Positions 26,536-35,760 are shown, counted from the stretch's first letter. The stretch is 64,000 nt of DNA from Variovorax paradoxus (GCF_018614955.1 NZ_JAGGNV010000036.1:124001-188000); one strand, 5' to 3'. Program-made: numbers and translations. The notes: generated by a model not told the origin, from the letters alone.

Positions 26536-28056
26536 GTGCACAACAAACACAAGTCCCTGGTGCTGCTAGCGGCACTGGCGTTGACTGGCCCATCTTTTGC
26601 GGCCGACAACCCTCCCGTCATTCCGGCGGCCGCCAGTGCAGCTCCTGCAAGCCCTGCAAGTTCCGGCACCAAGCGCTGCACGTCCGTGATCCACGACGAC
26701 CGTCCGACCTACGTGACCCTCGGGAAATCCACCGTCATACCGCTCGATGTGCGGGTCGCCCGCATCATCGTGAGCGGCCAACCGCCGAGTAGGGCGCCTG
26801 CACCGAGTGCTGCTGCGACGGCTGCACCGGGGGCGGCACCGGCACCGGCGCAAGCGCCGCCGGCCCCGGCGTCCCAGTCGAATGCAGGCGACGGAGTGGC
26901 CGACATGGAAGTCATGCTGCTCAGCCCCACCGACCTGTTTTTCAGGGGGAAGGTCGCGGGATCCATGAATGTGATTCTGCAGAACGCGCAGGGTGCCTGC
27001 TTCATCAAGGACATCATCGTCACGGTCGATTCGAGCGCCTTGCAGGCGAAGCTGACCGAATTGATGCCGGAGGAAAACCGCATCAAGGTACGCGGCGCCG
27101 AAAGGTCCATCGTGCTCACGGGTGAAGTCAGCGATGCGCTGAAGCTGGATGACGTGATGAGCCTGGCCACCTCCTACGGCGACGGCAAGAAGGTGGTGAA
27201 CCTGCTGCGCATCACGACGCCGCAGCAGGTCATGCTCGAAGTCAAGATCGCCGAAGTCAGCAAGACGCTGCTTGACAAACTCGGGTCGAGCATCGCTGCG
27301 CGCAGGTTCACCAGTGGCGGCGCCAACACCTATACGCTGATCTCCAGCTTCCTCAGCGGTGGTGGTGCATTCGCAGAAGCGCTCCGGGTCGGCAAGACGG
27401 CGATCTCGCTCGACGGCCAGAAAGACGATGGCCTGGTGCGAGTCCTGGCCGAGCCCAACATCATGGCCATCAGCGGGCAGCAGGCCAGCTTCTTGTCGGG
27501 CGGCAAGATTTACATCCCCGTCTCGCAGAGCCAGAGCGGCAGCGGTGTCCCCACCATCTCGCTGGAAGAAAAGGAATTCGGCATCGGCGTGAAATTCACG
27601 CCCACCGTGCTGAACGGCGGCCGGATCAATCTGAAGATGGTATCCGAAGTCTCCGATCTGTCGCAGACCGGTTCGCCCTTCACGACAGTCAGTGGCGTGA
27701 CCTCGGTACTGCCGTCGCTCACGGTGCGCCGGGCCGATACCACCGTGCAGCTCAATGACGGGCAAAGCTTCGTCATTGCCGGCCTGATCAAGAACAACGT
27801 CACCGAAACCATCAAGCGCTTTCCGGGACTCGGCGAGGTGCCAGTGGTAGGCGCCCTGGCTCGAAGCACCGAATTCCAGAACGACCAGACCGAACTGCTG
27901 TTCGTGATCACCCCGCGCCTGGTCAAGCCTCTGGCAGAAGTTCCGAGGCTGCCAACAGACAACCACGTCGTGCCCAGCCGCGCCGAGATCTATTTCAACG
28001 GCGCTCTGGAAAGCTCGCAGCCGGCTCCATTCCCACCAGCTTCCGAAACCAAGTAA
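26536..28056 (+). CDS. cpaC: Tad secretin CpaC/RcpA
   Basis: The 506-residue outer-membrane secretin has a signal peptide (to about AFAADN, residue 23) and an N-terminal periplasmic domain with a Pro/Ala-rich insert (about 80-120). A BON-like segment precedes the secretin domain (about 235-460), which ends in PGLGEVPVVGALARS...TELLFVITPRLV, the hallmark secretin motif. It forms the exit pore of the Flp pilus. A GTG start at 26536 was chosen because GAGGAGAAG lies 6 bp upstream and the signal peptide begins there. Confidence 0.88.
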   Translation: MHNKHKSLVLLAALALTGPSFAADNPPVIPAAASAAPASPASSGTKRCTSVIHDDRPTYVTLGKSTVIPLDVRVARIIVSGQPPSRAPAPSAAATAAPGAAPAPAQAPPAPASQSNAGDGVADMEVMLLSPTDLFFRGKVAGSMNVILQNAQGACFIKDIIVTVDSSALQAKLTELMPEENRIKVRGAERSIVLTGEVSDALKLDDVMSLATSYGDGKKVVNLLRITTPQQVMLEVKIAEVSKTLLDKLGSSIAARRFTSGGANTYTLISSFLSGGGAFAEALRVGKTAISLDGQKDDGLVRVLAEPNIMAISGQQASFLSGGKIYIPVSQSQSGSGVPTISLEEKEFGIGVKFTPTVLNGGRINLKMVSEVSDLSQTGSPFTTVSGVTSVLPSLTVRRADTTVQLNDGQSFVIAGLIKNNVTETIKRFPGLGEVPVVGALARSTEFQNDQTELLFVITPRLVKPLAEVPRLPTDNHVVPSRAEIYFNGALESSQPAPFPPASETK

Positions 28057-28066
28057 AGAGGACGTC

Positions 28067-28327
28067 ATGACCAAACTTGCCATTGCATTGCTTATTGGCT
28101 TGGTAGCGGGCTGCTCATCGGTGACCCCAAATTACGACGCGCGTTTCGGTGACGCCGTGCGGGAAGCCAAGAGAAAAATGATCATCAATCCGGATGCTGG
28201 AAAGAACCCAGACCCGGTCGCCGGAATGGATGGGAAAGCGGCCCGGGAGTCAATCATTCTTTATCAAGGCACCTACAAAGCGCCGCCTCCCGCTGTCAAT
28301 GTCATCAATATTGGTGGAAGCAGATAA
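28067..28327 (+). CDS. Small lipoprotein of the Tad locus
   Basis: The 86-residue precursor has a signal peptide ending in the lipobox VAGC (Cys16), so a lipid-anchored outer-membrane protein is expected. The mature part (YDARFGDAVREAK...NPDAG...DGKAARESIILYQGTYKAP) matches small lipoproteins I know from betaproteobacterial Tad loci, possibly pilotins or CpaD-like parts. It starts 10 bp after the secretin gene, which supports a role in secretin placement. Confidence 0.7.
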   Translation: MTKLAIALLIGLVAGCSSVTPNYDARFGDAVREAKRKMIINPDAGKNPDPVAGMDGKAARESIILYQGTYKAPPPAVNVINIGGSR

Positions 28328-28410
28328 ATGCTTGAAGCCAAATTCGAGCTAGGCGTGATCCGAATTTGTGGAGGCTCCGCCGTTTGTCCATCAAAAGAAA
28401 AGGAGTGGCT

Positions 28411-28439
28411 TTGACTTAAAATATTCAATTCTATTTAAT
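28411..28439 (+). promoter_or_regulatory. Sigma-70-like promoter of flp2
   Basis: TTGACT (28411-28416), 17-bp spacer, TTTAAT (28434-28439), in an AT-rich region about 45 bp before the flp2 ATG. This would allow strong separate expression of the main pilin. Confidence 0.6.
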
Positions 28440-28485
28440 TGTTTCTTTTTCTTTATTCTGTAAACAAATCTCAAAGGTGTACAAA

Positions 28486-28704
28486 ATGGCTAAGTTTCTT
28501 AAAGTCCTGGGTGGTGCAATTGGCTCTTTCGCGAAAGATGAAGAGGGCGCCCAAGTTGTCGAATACGCGCTGATTATCGCAGTGGTATCCATTGCACTCG
28601 TTCTGGCGCTCCAAGCCCTGACGGCAAATAACGGTGGCTTTGACCTCTTTATTACGCGCGTCTCTAATTGTCTGCAAGGTTTGGCACCCTGCGCTCCTCT
28701 TTAA
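28486..28704 (+). CDS. flp: Flp pilin (second copy)
   Basis: The 72-residue prepilin has leader MAKFLKVLGGAIGSFAKDEEG, then AQVVEYALIIAVVSIALVLAL, with processing after Gly and Glu at +5. A variable tail with two Cys (SNC...APC) follows, perhaps a disulfide. AAAGG lies upstream of the ATG; a GTG at 28477 is less likely. It has its own promoter and a hairpin after it, so it is probably the major pilin. Confidence 0.85.
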   Translation: MAKFLKVLGGAIGSFAKDEEGAQVVEYALIIAVVSIALVLALQALTANNGGFDLFITRVSNCLQGLAPCAPL

Positions 28705-28730
28705 GGTTCGGTTTGCCGATATAGCGATTC

Positions 28731-28763
28731 AGCAGCCCAGTCAGAGACCCTGGCTTGGGCGCT
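28731..28763 (+). terminator. Hairpin after flp2
   Basis: AGC-A-GCCCA (28731-28739) can pair with TGGGC-GCT (28756-28763) with one bulged base. A weak TTTT follows about 12 bp later. It may limit read-through so that pilin mRNA is more abundant than downstream mRNA. Confidence 0.3.
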
Positions 28764-28844
28764 GAGGGTTGATCAATTTTGCATTCGCCGTTACTCGAAC
28801 ATTGGATCAATTGAGTGGCTGAATTCTCACAGAAGGAAATCGTC

Positions 28845-29021
28845 ATGCTACCTAAGCTTCTCCAAGATGATGAAGGCGCTCAAGTTGTCGAGTACGCATT
28901 GATCATCGCGATAATTTCAATCGCATTGGTGCTCGCGCTTGAGCCATTGACTTTAGGGGCTGGCATCGACGGCGTCGTCGCTCGCGTAGCCGCTTGCGTA
29001 ACTGGCGGGGCTTGTGCCTGA
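28845..29021 (+). CDS. Flp pilin (third copy)
   Basis: The 58-residue prepilin has leader MLPKLLQDDEG, then AQVVEYALIIAIISIALVLAL, nearly the same core as flp2. A short tail with two Cys (AACVTGGAC) follows. AGAAGGAAAT precedes the ATG at 28845. It probably arose by tandem duplication with flp2. Confidence 0.82.
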   Translation: MLPKLLQDDEGAQVVEYALIIAIISIALVLALEPLTLGAGIDGVVARVAACVTGGACA

Positions 29022-29072
29022 GCAGGTGCAACGTTGATTCGACTTACGCGACCAATAGGGAGGGAGTGGTAT

Positions 29073-30308
29073 ATGATCCAATTTGCTAGGAAGACTCGGC
29101 AAGGCGGGGCAGTAATTCTGACGACCGCTCTGGTATTGCTCTTTCTGCTCGGATTTATGGGAATTGCATTAGACTTTGGACATCTGTTTGTCGTAAAAAC
29201 GGAACTGCAGACGTCGATGGATAGTTGCGCGTTGGCAGCGGCGCAGGAATTGGACGACGCAACTCCTGCCCAAGTAATAATGAGGGCGACTAGTGCCGGC
29301 AGAACTGCTGGCAACCTCAATAGAGTTGACCTTCAGGGTTCGGCAGCTGGTCTTATCGATGCCGACATCACCTTTAGCGATTCGCTTGTCGGTACCTATG
29401 ACCGTGCGGAGGTGGGGAATCGGAGGTACGTGAAGTGTCGTCTTACCAGATCAGGAATTCGGCCATGGCTCCTGCAAACAATGGCTGCTTTTTCGGGAAA
29501 TGCTGGATTTAATTCACTGCTCAGCGTCAATGCCGTTGCCGTCGCTTCAAAAGCTCCTTCACAGTCGAATTGCATCGTACCCGTCGGAGTATGTCAGAAG
29601 GTTGCGGGCGGTGCGCCATGGGGATTTGTACGTGGCGAATGGGTTGAAGGCGTTACAAACTCCAATGACGAAGTAGAGTCGGGTCAATTTCATTGGATTG
29701 ACTTTACGGGCAACGGCGGTGGTGCACGTGAAGTCAAAGACTTGCTCGCGCAGAATGGCCAATGCAATCTCCCAGGCTTGGATACAAAGATCGAGTCAAC
29801 TATCGGCAAGCCAGGGAAAACAAACGGAGCCGTGGAAGCTTGGAATACTCGTTTCGGCATCTACAAAGGCAGCTACTCTGCAGCTGAGAATCCTTCTGAC
29901 ATGACAGGCTACGCGTGGTACGCAGACACCCCTGCAGCTATACAACCCGGACGCTACGACGCTCTTTTTTTAGCTAAACGAAATGCCTTTGCGCCTTACG
30001 AAGGTGACAACAAAAACCCAGATACTAAAGGCCTGAAAACCCAAGGCGCAGTGAACAATGACGCCTACGCAAATGGTTCTAATCGCCGAGTCATTACCGC
30101 TGCTGTGGTGGAATGCCCAGCGGTCAAATTAAAAGGTTTTGCGTGCATGCTCATGTTGCATCCACTGGAAAAGAATGCAAGTGGGAAAAATTCCAAGATG
30201 TATCTTGAATATATCGGTGATGCCAGTTCGGACGTGAACAATCCCTGTTCAACTGCCGGACTAGCGGGCGGCGCTGGTGGGCCGCGTGTCCCTGTACTTG
30301 TTCAATGA
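29073..30308 (+). CDS. tadG: TadG-like pilus assembly protein
   Basis: The 411-residue protein has an N-terminal Tad membrane segment (RKTRQGGAVILTTALVLLFLLGFMGIALDFGHLFVVKTELQTSMDSCALAAA region, residues 6-55) and a large outer domain with several Cys. TadG-like proteins are minor pilin-like or anchor components. A GGGAGGGAG site precedes the ATG at 29073; the TTG at 29034 is less likely. It overlaps the next gene by four bases. Codon use is visibly more AT-rich than in cpaF or the flanking genes. Confidence 0.75.
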   Translation: MIQFARKTRQGGAVILTTALVLLFLLGFMGIALDFGHLFVVKTELQTSMDSCALAAAQELDDATPAQVIMRATSAGRTAGNLNRVDLQGSAAGLIDADITFSDSLVGTYDRAEVGNRRYVKCRLTRSGIRPWLLQTMAAFSGNAGFNSLLSVNAVAVASKAPSQSNCIVPVGVCQKVAGGAPWGFVRGEWVEGVTNSNDEVESGQFHWIDFTGNGGGAREVKDLLAQNGQCNLPGLDTKIESTIGKPGKTNGAVEAWNTRFGIYKGSYSAAENPSDMTGYAWYADTPAAIQPGRYDALFLAKRNAFAPYEGDNKNPDTKGLKTQGAVNNDAYANGSNRRVITAAVVECPAVKLKGFACMLMLHPLEKNASGKNSKMYLEYIGDASSDVNNPCSTAGLAGGAGGPRVPVLVQ

Positions 30309-30790
30309 AGACGACGATGTTAAACAATCATCAACGAGGAGCTGCGCTTCTGGAATTTGCGCTAGTTCTTCCTTTATTGATTATGCTTTCTGTGATCGCC
30401 ACCGAGTTCGGCCGCGCTCTTTATCAATACAATACTATAGCCAAGTCAGTTCGTGATGCAGCGCGCTATCTCTCTGTTCAAGATTCGACAATATTAACAA
30501 CCGACTACGCGAAGGTTAATATTGCCAAAAATCTTGTGGTCTACGGGAACCCCACGGGCAGCGGTGTACCGCTTGCGTTTGGACTGGCAAAGGATCAGGT
30601 TCTCGATCCGACATGGATGATGAGCGGGGCCAGTCCGCAGATTAATACGGTAACGATAACTGTAAAAGGGTGTGCAAGCTCGCCGGCGCCTTGCTATAGA
30701 TTTGTACCATTGTTCAATAATGTATTCGGCTTGGATTTTGGTAGCATGAATTACGCGAATATAAGTTCAACGATGCGGGCGCCATCATGA
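30305..30790 (+). CDS. tadE: TadE-like pseudopilin
   Basis: The 161-residue protein starts with a pseudopilin segment: HQRGAALLEFALVLPLLIMLSVIATEFGRALY (about residues 9-40), with processing after Gly and Glu at +5. The soluble part has a C-terminal Cys pair (CASSPAPC). It overlaps tadG and the next gene by ATGA junctions, so the three are translationally coupled. Confidence 0.78.
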   Translation: MKTTMLNNHQRGAALLEFALVLPLLIMLSVIATEFGRALYQYNTIAKSVRDAARYLSVQDSTILTTDYAKVNIAKNLVVYGNPTGSGVPLAFGLAKDQVLDPTWMMSGASPQINTVTITVKGCASSPAPCYRFVPLFNNVFGLDFGSMNYANISSTMRAPS

Positions 30791-31230
30791 AAAAAGAGCA
30801 GGGTTCGACGGCAGTGGAGTTTGCATTGGTCCTTGTGATTTATTTTACGTTTCTTTTGGCCGTTCTTGATTTTTCGAGAATGTTGTGGACTTGGAATGCT
30901 GCCAATGAAGCAACTCGTTGGGGCGCAAGAGTGGCTGTAGTGTGTGATAAGGACGCAGCAGCCGTTTTGGACAGTATGAAAAAGTTCGTTCCTGAACTCA
31001 CCGTGGCCAATCTACAAATCGATTGGTACGATGCCGCGGGGGGGATAAGCACTACCTGTACTCACGCCAATTGCGGTGCGGTCAATGTCCAAATCGTGAA
31101 TTTGGATTATCAATGGATCTCCCCTTTCAATTTTAGCAAGCTGGCTCCGATTCCGATGCCTGGATTTTCGTCTTATTTGCCGCGAGAAATCATGGGCCAA
31201 GATCCCAATAGTGCTGCGGTTTGTTCTTAA
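30787..31230 (+). CDS. TadE/TadF-like pseudopilin
   Basis: The 147-residue protein has leader MKKEQG then STAVEFALVLVIYFTFLLAVLDFSRMLWTWNAANEATRWGARVAVV, a TadE domain (1-50). Three Cys (CDK, CTH, CG) sit in the soluble part. It likely acts with the gene before it as a minor pseudopilin pair. It ends the AT-rich core of the locus. Confidence 0.77.
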   Translation: MKKEQGSTAVEFALVLVIYFTFLLAVLDFSRMLWTWNAANEATRWGARVAVVCDKDAAAVLDSMKKFVPELTVANLQIDWYDAAGGISTTCTHANCGAVNVQIVNLDYQWISPFNFSKLAPIPMPGFSSYLPREIMGQDPNSAAVCS

Positions 31231-31245
31231 ATAGCGGGAATTAAA

Positions 31246-32397
31246 ATGAAGATTGCCATCATTTCGCCAAACAAAATCCATCTCCAGGACATCGGTAGGG
31301 GATTAGAAACGCAATCGCATCTCGTCATCCTCGTCGAGGGCGGGAAGAATAAGATGCGCCAAGTAGCTGAGTCCGATGCGCCCGATCTGATGCTGGTCGA
31401 TGGCATGTGCTGCGACCCGAGCGAACTGGCTCTGGTCGAATACATCACGCTGCATCATCCCATGGTGGCTGTAATCCTGCTATGTGCAACGCAGACGCCA
31501 GAGTTCCTAATTAATTCGATGCGGGCGGGTGTGCGCGAAGTGCTACCTTCCCCGGCGTTGCCCAGCGCAATAGAGGCGGCGGTCGGCCGCGTTGCCAGCA
31601 AGCTTGCTGGACTGCGCGGGCAGCCGCTCGGCAAGGTGCTGGCTTTCATGTCGTGCAAAGGTGGAAGCGGGTCTACCTTCATCGCCACGAATTTGGGGTA
31701 TCAATTGGCGGAGTCGAAGTCGGTGCTGCTGATCGACTTGAACCTACAGTTCGGTGATGCGCTGTCGTTCGTAAGCGATGGTAGGCCAACCTCGACGCTG
31801 GCGGACATTTCGCACGACATTACACGGCTGGACGCATCCTTCCTGGCCGCGAGCACAGTCAAGGTCTCACCAAATTTCAGCATCTTGGCGGCGCCTGAGG
31901 ATCTTTCAAGGGCGATGGAGGTGAAGGCCGAGCATGTGGACGCTATCCTTAATCTTGCCGTGATGCAGTACGACCTGGTGCTGCTCGACCTGGGCCGTAT
32001 GGTCGACACGCTGACCATCAAGGCTTTGGACCGGGCGTACCGCATTTATCCTGTGATGCAGGCTAGCCTGCCTCACCTTCGCAACGCCAGGAAGCTGCTG
32101 ACCGTCTTCAGGTCGCTGGGATATGCGGCTGCCAAGGTCGAGTTGATCGTCAACCGCTTCGAGAAGACCAGCGAGATCAGCATCGCTGACATGCGGCGAT
32201 CGCTGAATACCGAAGTCCTGCGCATCATCCCGAAGTCCACCAACGAGGTCACGGCGTCGATCAACCGCGGTATTCCCATCGCCGAAATGGCGCGCACCAA
32301 TCCGGTGAGCCGGGCGCTGGCCGAGTTCGCGCTGGCGATCAGCCCCAAGCCGGAAGAAACCACCAGCATCTTCAATCGCCTGTTCAGGCGGGCGTAA
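31246..32397 (+). CDS. tadZ: TadZ/CpaE localisation ATPase-like protein
   Basis: The 383-residue protein has an N-terminal receiver-like domain (1-115) and a C-terminal ParA/MinD-like domain from about 130. The P-loop reads CKGGSGSTFIATNLG: the usual catalytic-lysine triad GKT/S is GST, so the second Lys of a deviant Walker A is replaced by Ser. Other parts (LLIDLNLQFGD, LVLLDLGRMVD) are kept. TadZ proteins place the Tad machine at the pole and often lose ATPase residues. It lies 48 bp before the cpaF gene. Confidence 0.83.
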   Translation: MKIAIISPNKIHLQDIGRGLETQSHLVILVEGGKNKMRQVAESDAPDLMLVDGMCCDPSELALVEYITLHHPMVAVILLCATQTPEFLINSMRAGVREVLPSPALPSAIEAAVGRVASKLAGLRGQPLGKVLAFMSCKGGSGSTFIATNLGYQLAESKSVLLIDLNLQFGDALSFVSDGRPTSTLADISHDITRLDASFLAASTVKVSPNFSILAAPEDLSRAMEVKAEHVDAILNLAVMQYDLVLLDLGRMVDTLTIKALDRAYRIYPVMQASLPHLRNARKLLTVFRSLGYAAAKVELIVNRFEKTSEISIADMRRSLNTEVLRIIPKSTNEVTASINRGIPIAEMARTNPVSRALAEFALAISPKPEETTSIFNRLFRRA

Positions 32398-32444
32398 GCC
32401 GGGCCGCACTCCAAATCGACCGATCCACTTAACGAGGCACCCTC

Positions 32445-33815
32445 ATGTCATTCCGCGAAATGCTTACGACAGTCGAAGTCGCCCCCATTGCCAAGGCTGA
32501 GCGCGACGCCAACGATGTCTACAAAAGCCCGGCTGCCTCCACGGGCTACATGGCGCTCAAGGGCCGCATGCACTTGAAGCTGCTGGAGAAGTTCGATCTG
32601 GCGGCTTTGGAAACACTGAGCCCGACCTCCCTTAAGCAAGAGATCGCTACGATGGTCGACCGCTTGCTGCAGGAAGAAAAGGCGGCGGTCAACGATGTCG
32701 AAAGGCGCACGCTGATTCGCGATATCCAGCATGAGATGCTTGGCTTCGGCCCCATCGAATTGCTGATGGCCGACCCGACCGTGTCCGACATCCTAGTTAA
32801 CCGCTACGACCAGATCTACGTCGAGCGCCGCGGCCAGCTCGAACTCACCAACGTGGCGTTCACGGACGAAAAGCATCTGCTGCGGATCATCGACAAGATC
32901 GTGTCGCTGGTCGGCCGGCGCATCGACGAGTCAAGTCCGATGGTGGACGCCCGGCTTCCGGACGGTTCGCGCGTTAATGCGGTGATTCCACCCATCGCCC
33001 TGGACGGTCCGATGATGTCCATCCGGCGCTTCGCGCACATTCCGCTGAAGATGGAAAACCTCGTCAACGAACTGAAGAGCCTGACACCGCAGATGGCCTT
33101 CATGCTCGAAGGCTTGAGCAAGGCCAAGGTCAACATGATCATCTCGGGCGGCACCGGCGCGGGGAAGACGACGCTGCTGAACATCTTGTCGGGCTACATC
33201 CCTGAGTCCGAACGCATCGTCACCATCGAGGACGCGGCCGAGTTGCAGATGCAGCAGCCGCACGTCGTGCGACTCGAGACACGGCCGACCAACATCGAAG
33301 GCAAGGGCGAGGTCACGCAGCGCGCGCTAGTGCGCAATGCGTTGCGGATGCGGCCCGACCGCATCGTGATCGGCGAGGTGCGCGGCGCCGAAGCGGTCGA
33401 CATGCTGCAGGCCATGAACACGGGCCACGAGGGTTCGCTCACGACCATCCACGCCAACACGCCGCGGGATGCGCTTTCGAGGCTGGAGAACATGATCGGC
33501 ATGGCGAACCTGAACCTGCCGCACAAGGCCGCGCGCCAGCAGATCGCGTCCGCCATCACAGTCGTCATTCAGGGGCTACGGTTGATCGATGGCAAGCGGA
33601 AGATCACCAGCATCCAGGAAATCACCGGCATGGAAGGCGACATCATCACCATGCAGGAAATCTTCGCGTTCAAACAGAGCGGGGTGGGTCCGGCGGGGGA
33701 GGTCCAGGGCTACTTCCACGCGACCGGCGTTCGGCCGAAGTTTGCCGACCGCCTGCGCTCTTTCGGCGTGCTGCTACCGGACGCGATGTTCGACCCGGCC
33801 AAGCAATACCAGTAA
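32445..33815 (+). CDS. cpaF: Tad secretion ATPase CpaF/TadA
   Basis: The 456-residue type II/IV secretion ATPase has an N-terminal domain (about 1-220) and a RecA-like motor. Walker A is GGTGAGKTT (about 236-244), followed by the Asp box TIEDAAELQM, Walker B RPDRIVIGEVRG, and the His box HEGSLTTIHANTPRDALSRLE. It powers pilus extension (and likely retraction). The DDAMF-type tail ends 13 bp before tadB. Confidence 0.93.
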   Translation: MSFREMLTTVEVAPIAKAERDANDVYKSPAASTGYMALKGRMHLKLLEKFDLAALETLSPTSLKQEIATMVDRLLQEEKAAVNDVERRTLIRDIQHEMLGFGPIELLMADPTVSDILVNRYDQIYVERRGQLELTNVAFTDEKHLLRIIDKIVSLVGRRIDESSPMVDARLPDGSRVNAVIPPIALDGPMMSIRRFAHIPLKMENLVNELKSLTPQMAFMLEGLSKAKVNMIISGGTGAGKTTLLNILSGYIPESERIVTIEDAAELQMQQPHVVRLETRPTNIEGKGEVTQRALVRNALRMRPDRIVIGEVRGAEAVDMLQAMNTGHEGSLTTIHANTPRDALSRLENMIGMANLNLPHKAARQQIASAITVVIQGLRLIDGKRKITSIQEITGMEGDIITMQEIFAFKQSGVGPAGEVQGYFHATGVRPKFADRLRSFGVLLPDAMFDPAKQYQ

Positions 33816-33828
33816 CGAGGACCGCATC

Positions 33829-34821
33829 ATGCTGCAGACACTCGCGGGCAACTCCTTCCTCATTCTTTCAGTGCTGGTCTTCGTGGCGGTGCTTCTGCTG
33901 CTCGAAGGCCTCTACATGATGTGGAAGTCGTACAAAGGGCCGGAAGCCAAGAAGATCGAGACGCGCCTGCGGGCACTGTCCGGCTCGCTCGATCAATCCG
34001 TGCAGGCGCGATTCCTGAAGGACCGGATGTTAAGCGAGGTTCCGGCGTTGCAGCGCTATCTGCTCAGTCTGCCCCGGGCGCAGCGGCTTGACAAGTTCAT
34101 CCTCCAAGCCGGACTTAAATGGCCTGTTTCCAAACTCCTTCTATCGTGCATCGTTGCCGGCGCGCTGGCGTTTGCGGTTATGACGTCCTTCGCACACCAG
34201 GGCCTCCTGCTGGCGGTAATGGTCAGCGCGGCAGCGGCAGTCCTTCCTCTCCTGCATGTTCAGCGCAAGCGGAGTGGCCGCCTCGCAAAATTGGAGCACC
34301 AACTGCCAGAGGCGCTCGATCTGATCACTCGGGCTCTGCGGTCGGGACATGCGTTTTCGTCCGGGTTGCAAATGGTCGGAGATGAAATGGCCGAGCCTAT
34401 CGCCGGCGAGTTCCGGATCGTTCATGACGAGGTGAACTTTGGAGTGTCGCTTCAGCAGGCGCTGACCAATTTGAGCGAACGAATTCCCGTGACGGATGTG
34501 CGCTACTTTGTCGTCGCAGTGCTGATCCAGCGTGAATCGGGCGGCAACCTGACCGAGGTACTCGGCAACCTGAGCCGGCTAATTCGCGAACGCTTGAAGC
34601 TGATGGCCAAGGTCAAGGTGCTGTCTTCAGAAGGACGTCTCTCGGCTTGGATATTGGGTGTAATGCCGTTCGCGCTGGGGGGAGTGATGTACATGGTGAA
34701 TCCAAAATTCATGGGCCCTTTGTGGACAGACCCGATCGGCATCGCGATCGTCAAGTACATGCTTATGCTGATGGCAATCGGGGTCTTGATCCTTCGGAAG
34801 ATCATCAGGATCAGGGTATAG
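33829..34821 (+). CDS. tadB: Tad inner-membrane platform protein TadB
   Basis: The 330-residue protein has an N-terminal helix, a central type II secretion F domain (LPEALDLITRALRSGHAFSSGLQMVG to SGGNLTEVLGNLSRLIRERLKL) and C-terminal helices. It forms the membrane platform with TadC, driven by CpaF. A GAGGA site lies 7-12 bp before the ATG at 33829. The open frame runs further upstream inside cpaF but only as a shadow. Confidence 0.88.
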   Translation: MLQTLAGNSFLILSVLVFVAVLLLLEGLYMMWKSYKGPEAKKIETRLRALSGSLDQSVQARFLKDRMLSEVPALQRYLLSLPRAQRLDKFILQAGLKWPVSKLLLSCIVAGALAFAVMTSFAHQGLLLAVMVSAAAAVLPLLHVQRKRSGRLAKLEHQLPEALDLITRALRSGHAFSSGLQMVGDEMAEPIAGEFRIVHDEVNFGVSLQQALTNLSERIPVTDVRYFVVAVLIQRESGGNLTEVLGNLSRLIRERLKLMAKVKVLSSEGRLSAWILGVMPFALGGVMYMVNPKFMGPLWTDPIGIAIVKYMLMLMAIGVLILRKIIRIRV

Positions 34822-34831
34822 GAGAATCGAC

Positions 34832-35743
34832 ATGCTATTTTTTTCAACACTCATCTTTCTGGCCGTCACCCTCGCACTTGTCGGCATGTTTCTCTGGGTA
34901 ATGCCGAGCCAGACAGATCGTCGGTTGCAAGCCATGACAGGTGCCGCTGAAAAGTCGCCATGGACTGAAACCGCGATCAAGATCGTCGGCCCGTTCGCCC
35001 AGTTGTCATCCCCTACGGGTGACGGAGACGCGTCTCCATTGCGCTTGAAGTTTTTCAACGCAGGGATTCGGCACACAGACGCGCAACTGATCTACTTCGG
35101 GACGAAGACCTTGCTTCCCCTGCTGTTTGCCGCCATGGCATTCATGGCCCTCAGGGTCACAAATCAGTCGGGGGGGCTGACGCTGGTGCTCTATCTGGCC
35201 ATAGCAGCATTGCTGGGGTGCTACCTGCCCAACCTGGTTCTTCGCCGGATGATTAAGAGCCGCCAACGCGAGATTTTCGAAAACTTCCCGGACGCGGCCG
35301 ACCTGATGCTCGTTTGCATCGAAGCTGGGCTGGGCCTGGATGCGGCTCTCAACAAGGTGACGGAGGAGTTGAGGATCAAGAGCGCGGCACTGGCCGACGA
35401 ACTTCACTGGACCAATCTCGAAATGAGGGCGGGCAGCACCCGTGCAAAGTCCTTGCGCAATCTGGCGCTGCGCACCGGCGTGGAGGAGATCGGGACCTTC
35501 GCAACCATGCTTACCCAGGCGGACAAGTTCGGCACCAGCATCGGCGAGTCGCTACGGGTATTTTCCGACGACCTGCGGCACAAGCGGCAGGTTCGCGCCG
35601 AGGAACTGGCAGCCAAGGTCCCGACCAAGATGCTGTTTCCGCTGGTCGCGTGCGTGTTTCCCTCGATCATCATGGTGATCATGGGGCCGGCGGTTATTCA
35701 AGTGATCCGGACCATCCTTCCCATGCTTGCCGGGGAAAAATGA
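34832..35743 (+). CDS. tadC: Tad inner-membrane platform protein TadC
   Basis: This 303-residue T2SF domain protein has the NFPDAADLMLVCIEAGLGLDAALNKV core and QADKFGTSIGESLRVFSDDLRHKRQVRAEELA, followed by two C-terminal helices. It starts 11 bp after tadB with TAGGAGA before it. It is the last gene of the pilus operon; no TadD TPR protein follows. It converges on the response regulator gene with a 17-bp gap and no clear terminator. Confidence 0.88.
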   Translation: MLFFSTLIFLAVTLALVGMFLWVMPSQTDRRLQAMTGAAEKSPWTETAIKIVGPFAQLSSPTGDGDASPLRLKFFNAGIRHTDAQLIYFGTKTLLPLLFAAMAFMALRVTNQSGGLTLVLYLAIAALLGCYLPNLVLRRMIKSRQREIFENFPDAADLMLVCIEAGLGLDAALNKVTEELRIKSAALADELHWTNLEMRAGSTRAKSLRNLALRTGVEEIGTFATMLTQADKFGTSIGESLRVFSDDLRHKRQVRAEELAAKVPTKMLFPLVACVFPSIIMVIMGPAVIQVIRTILPMLAGEK

Positions 35744-35760
35744 GGCGCCCTGCCGAGGCC

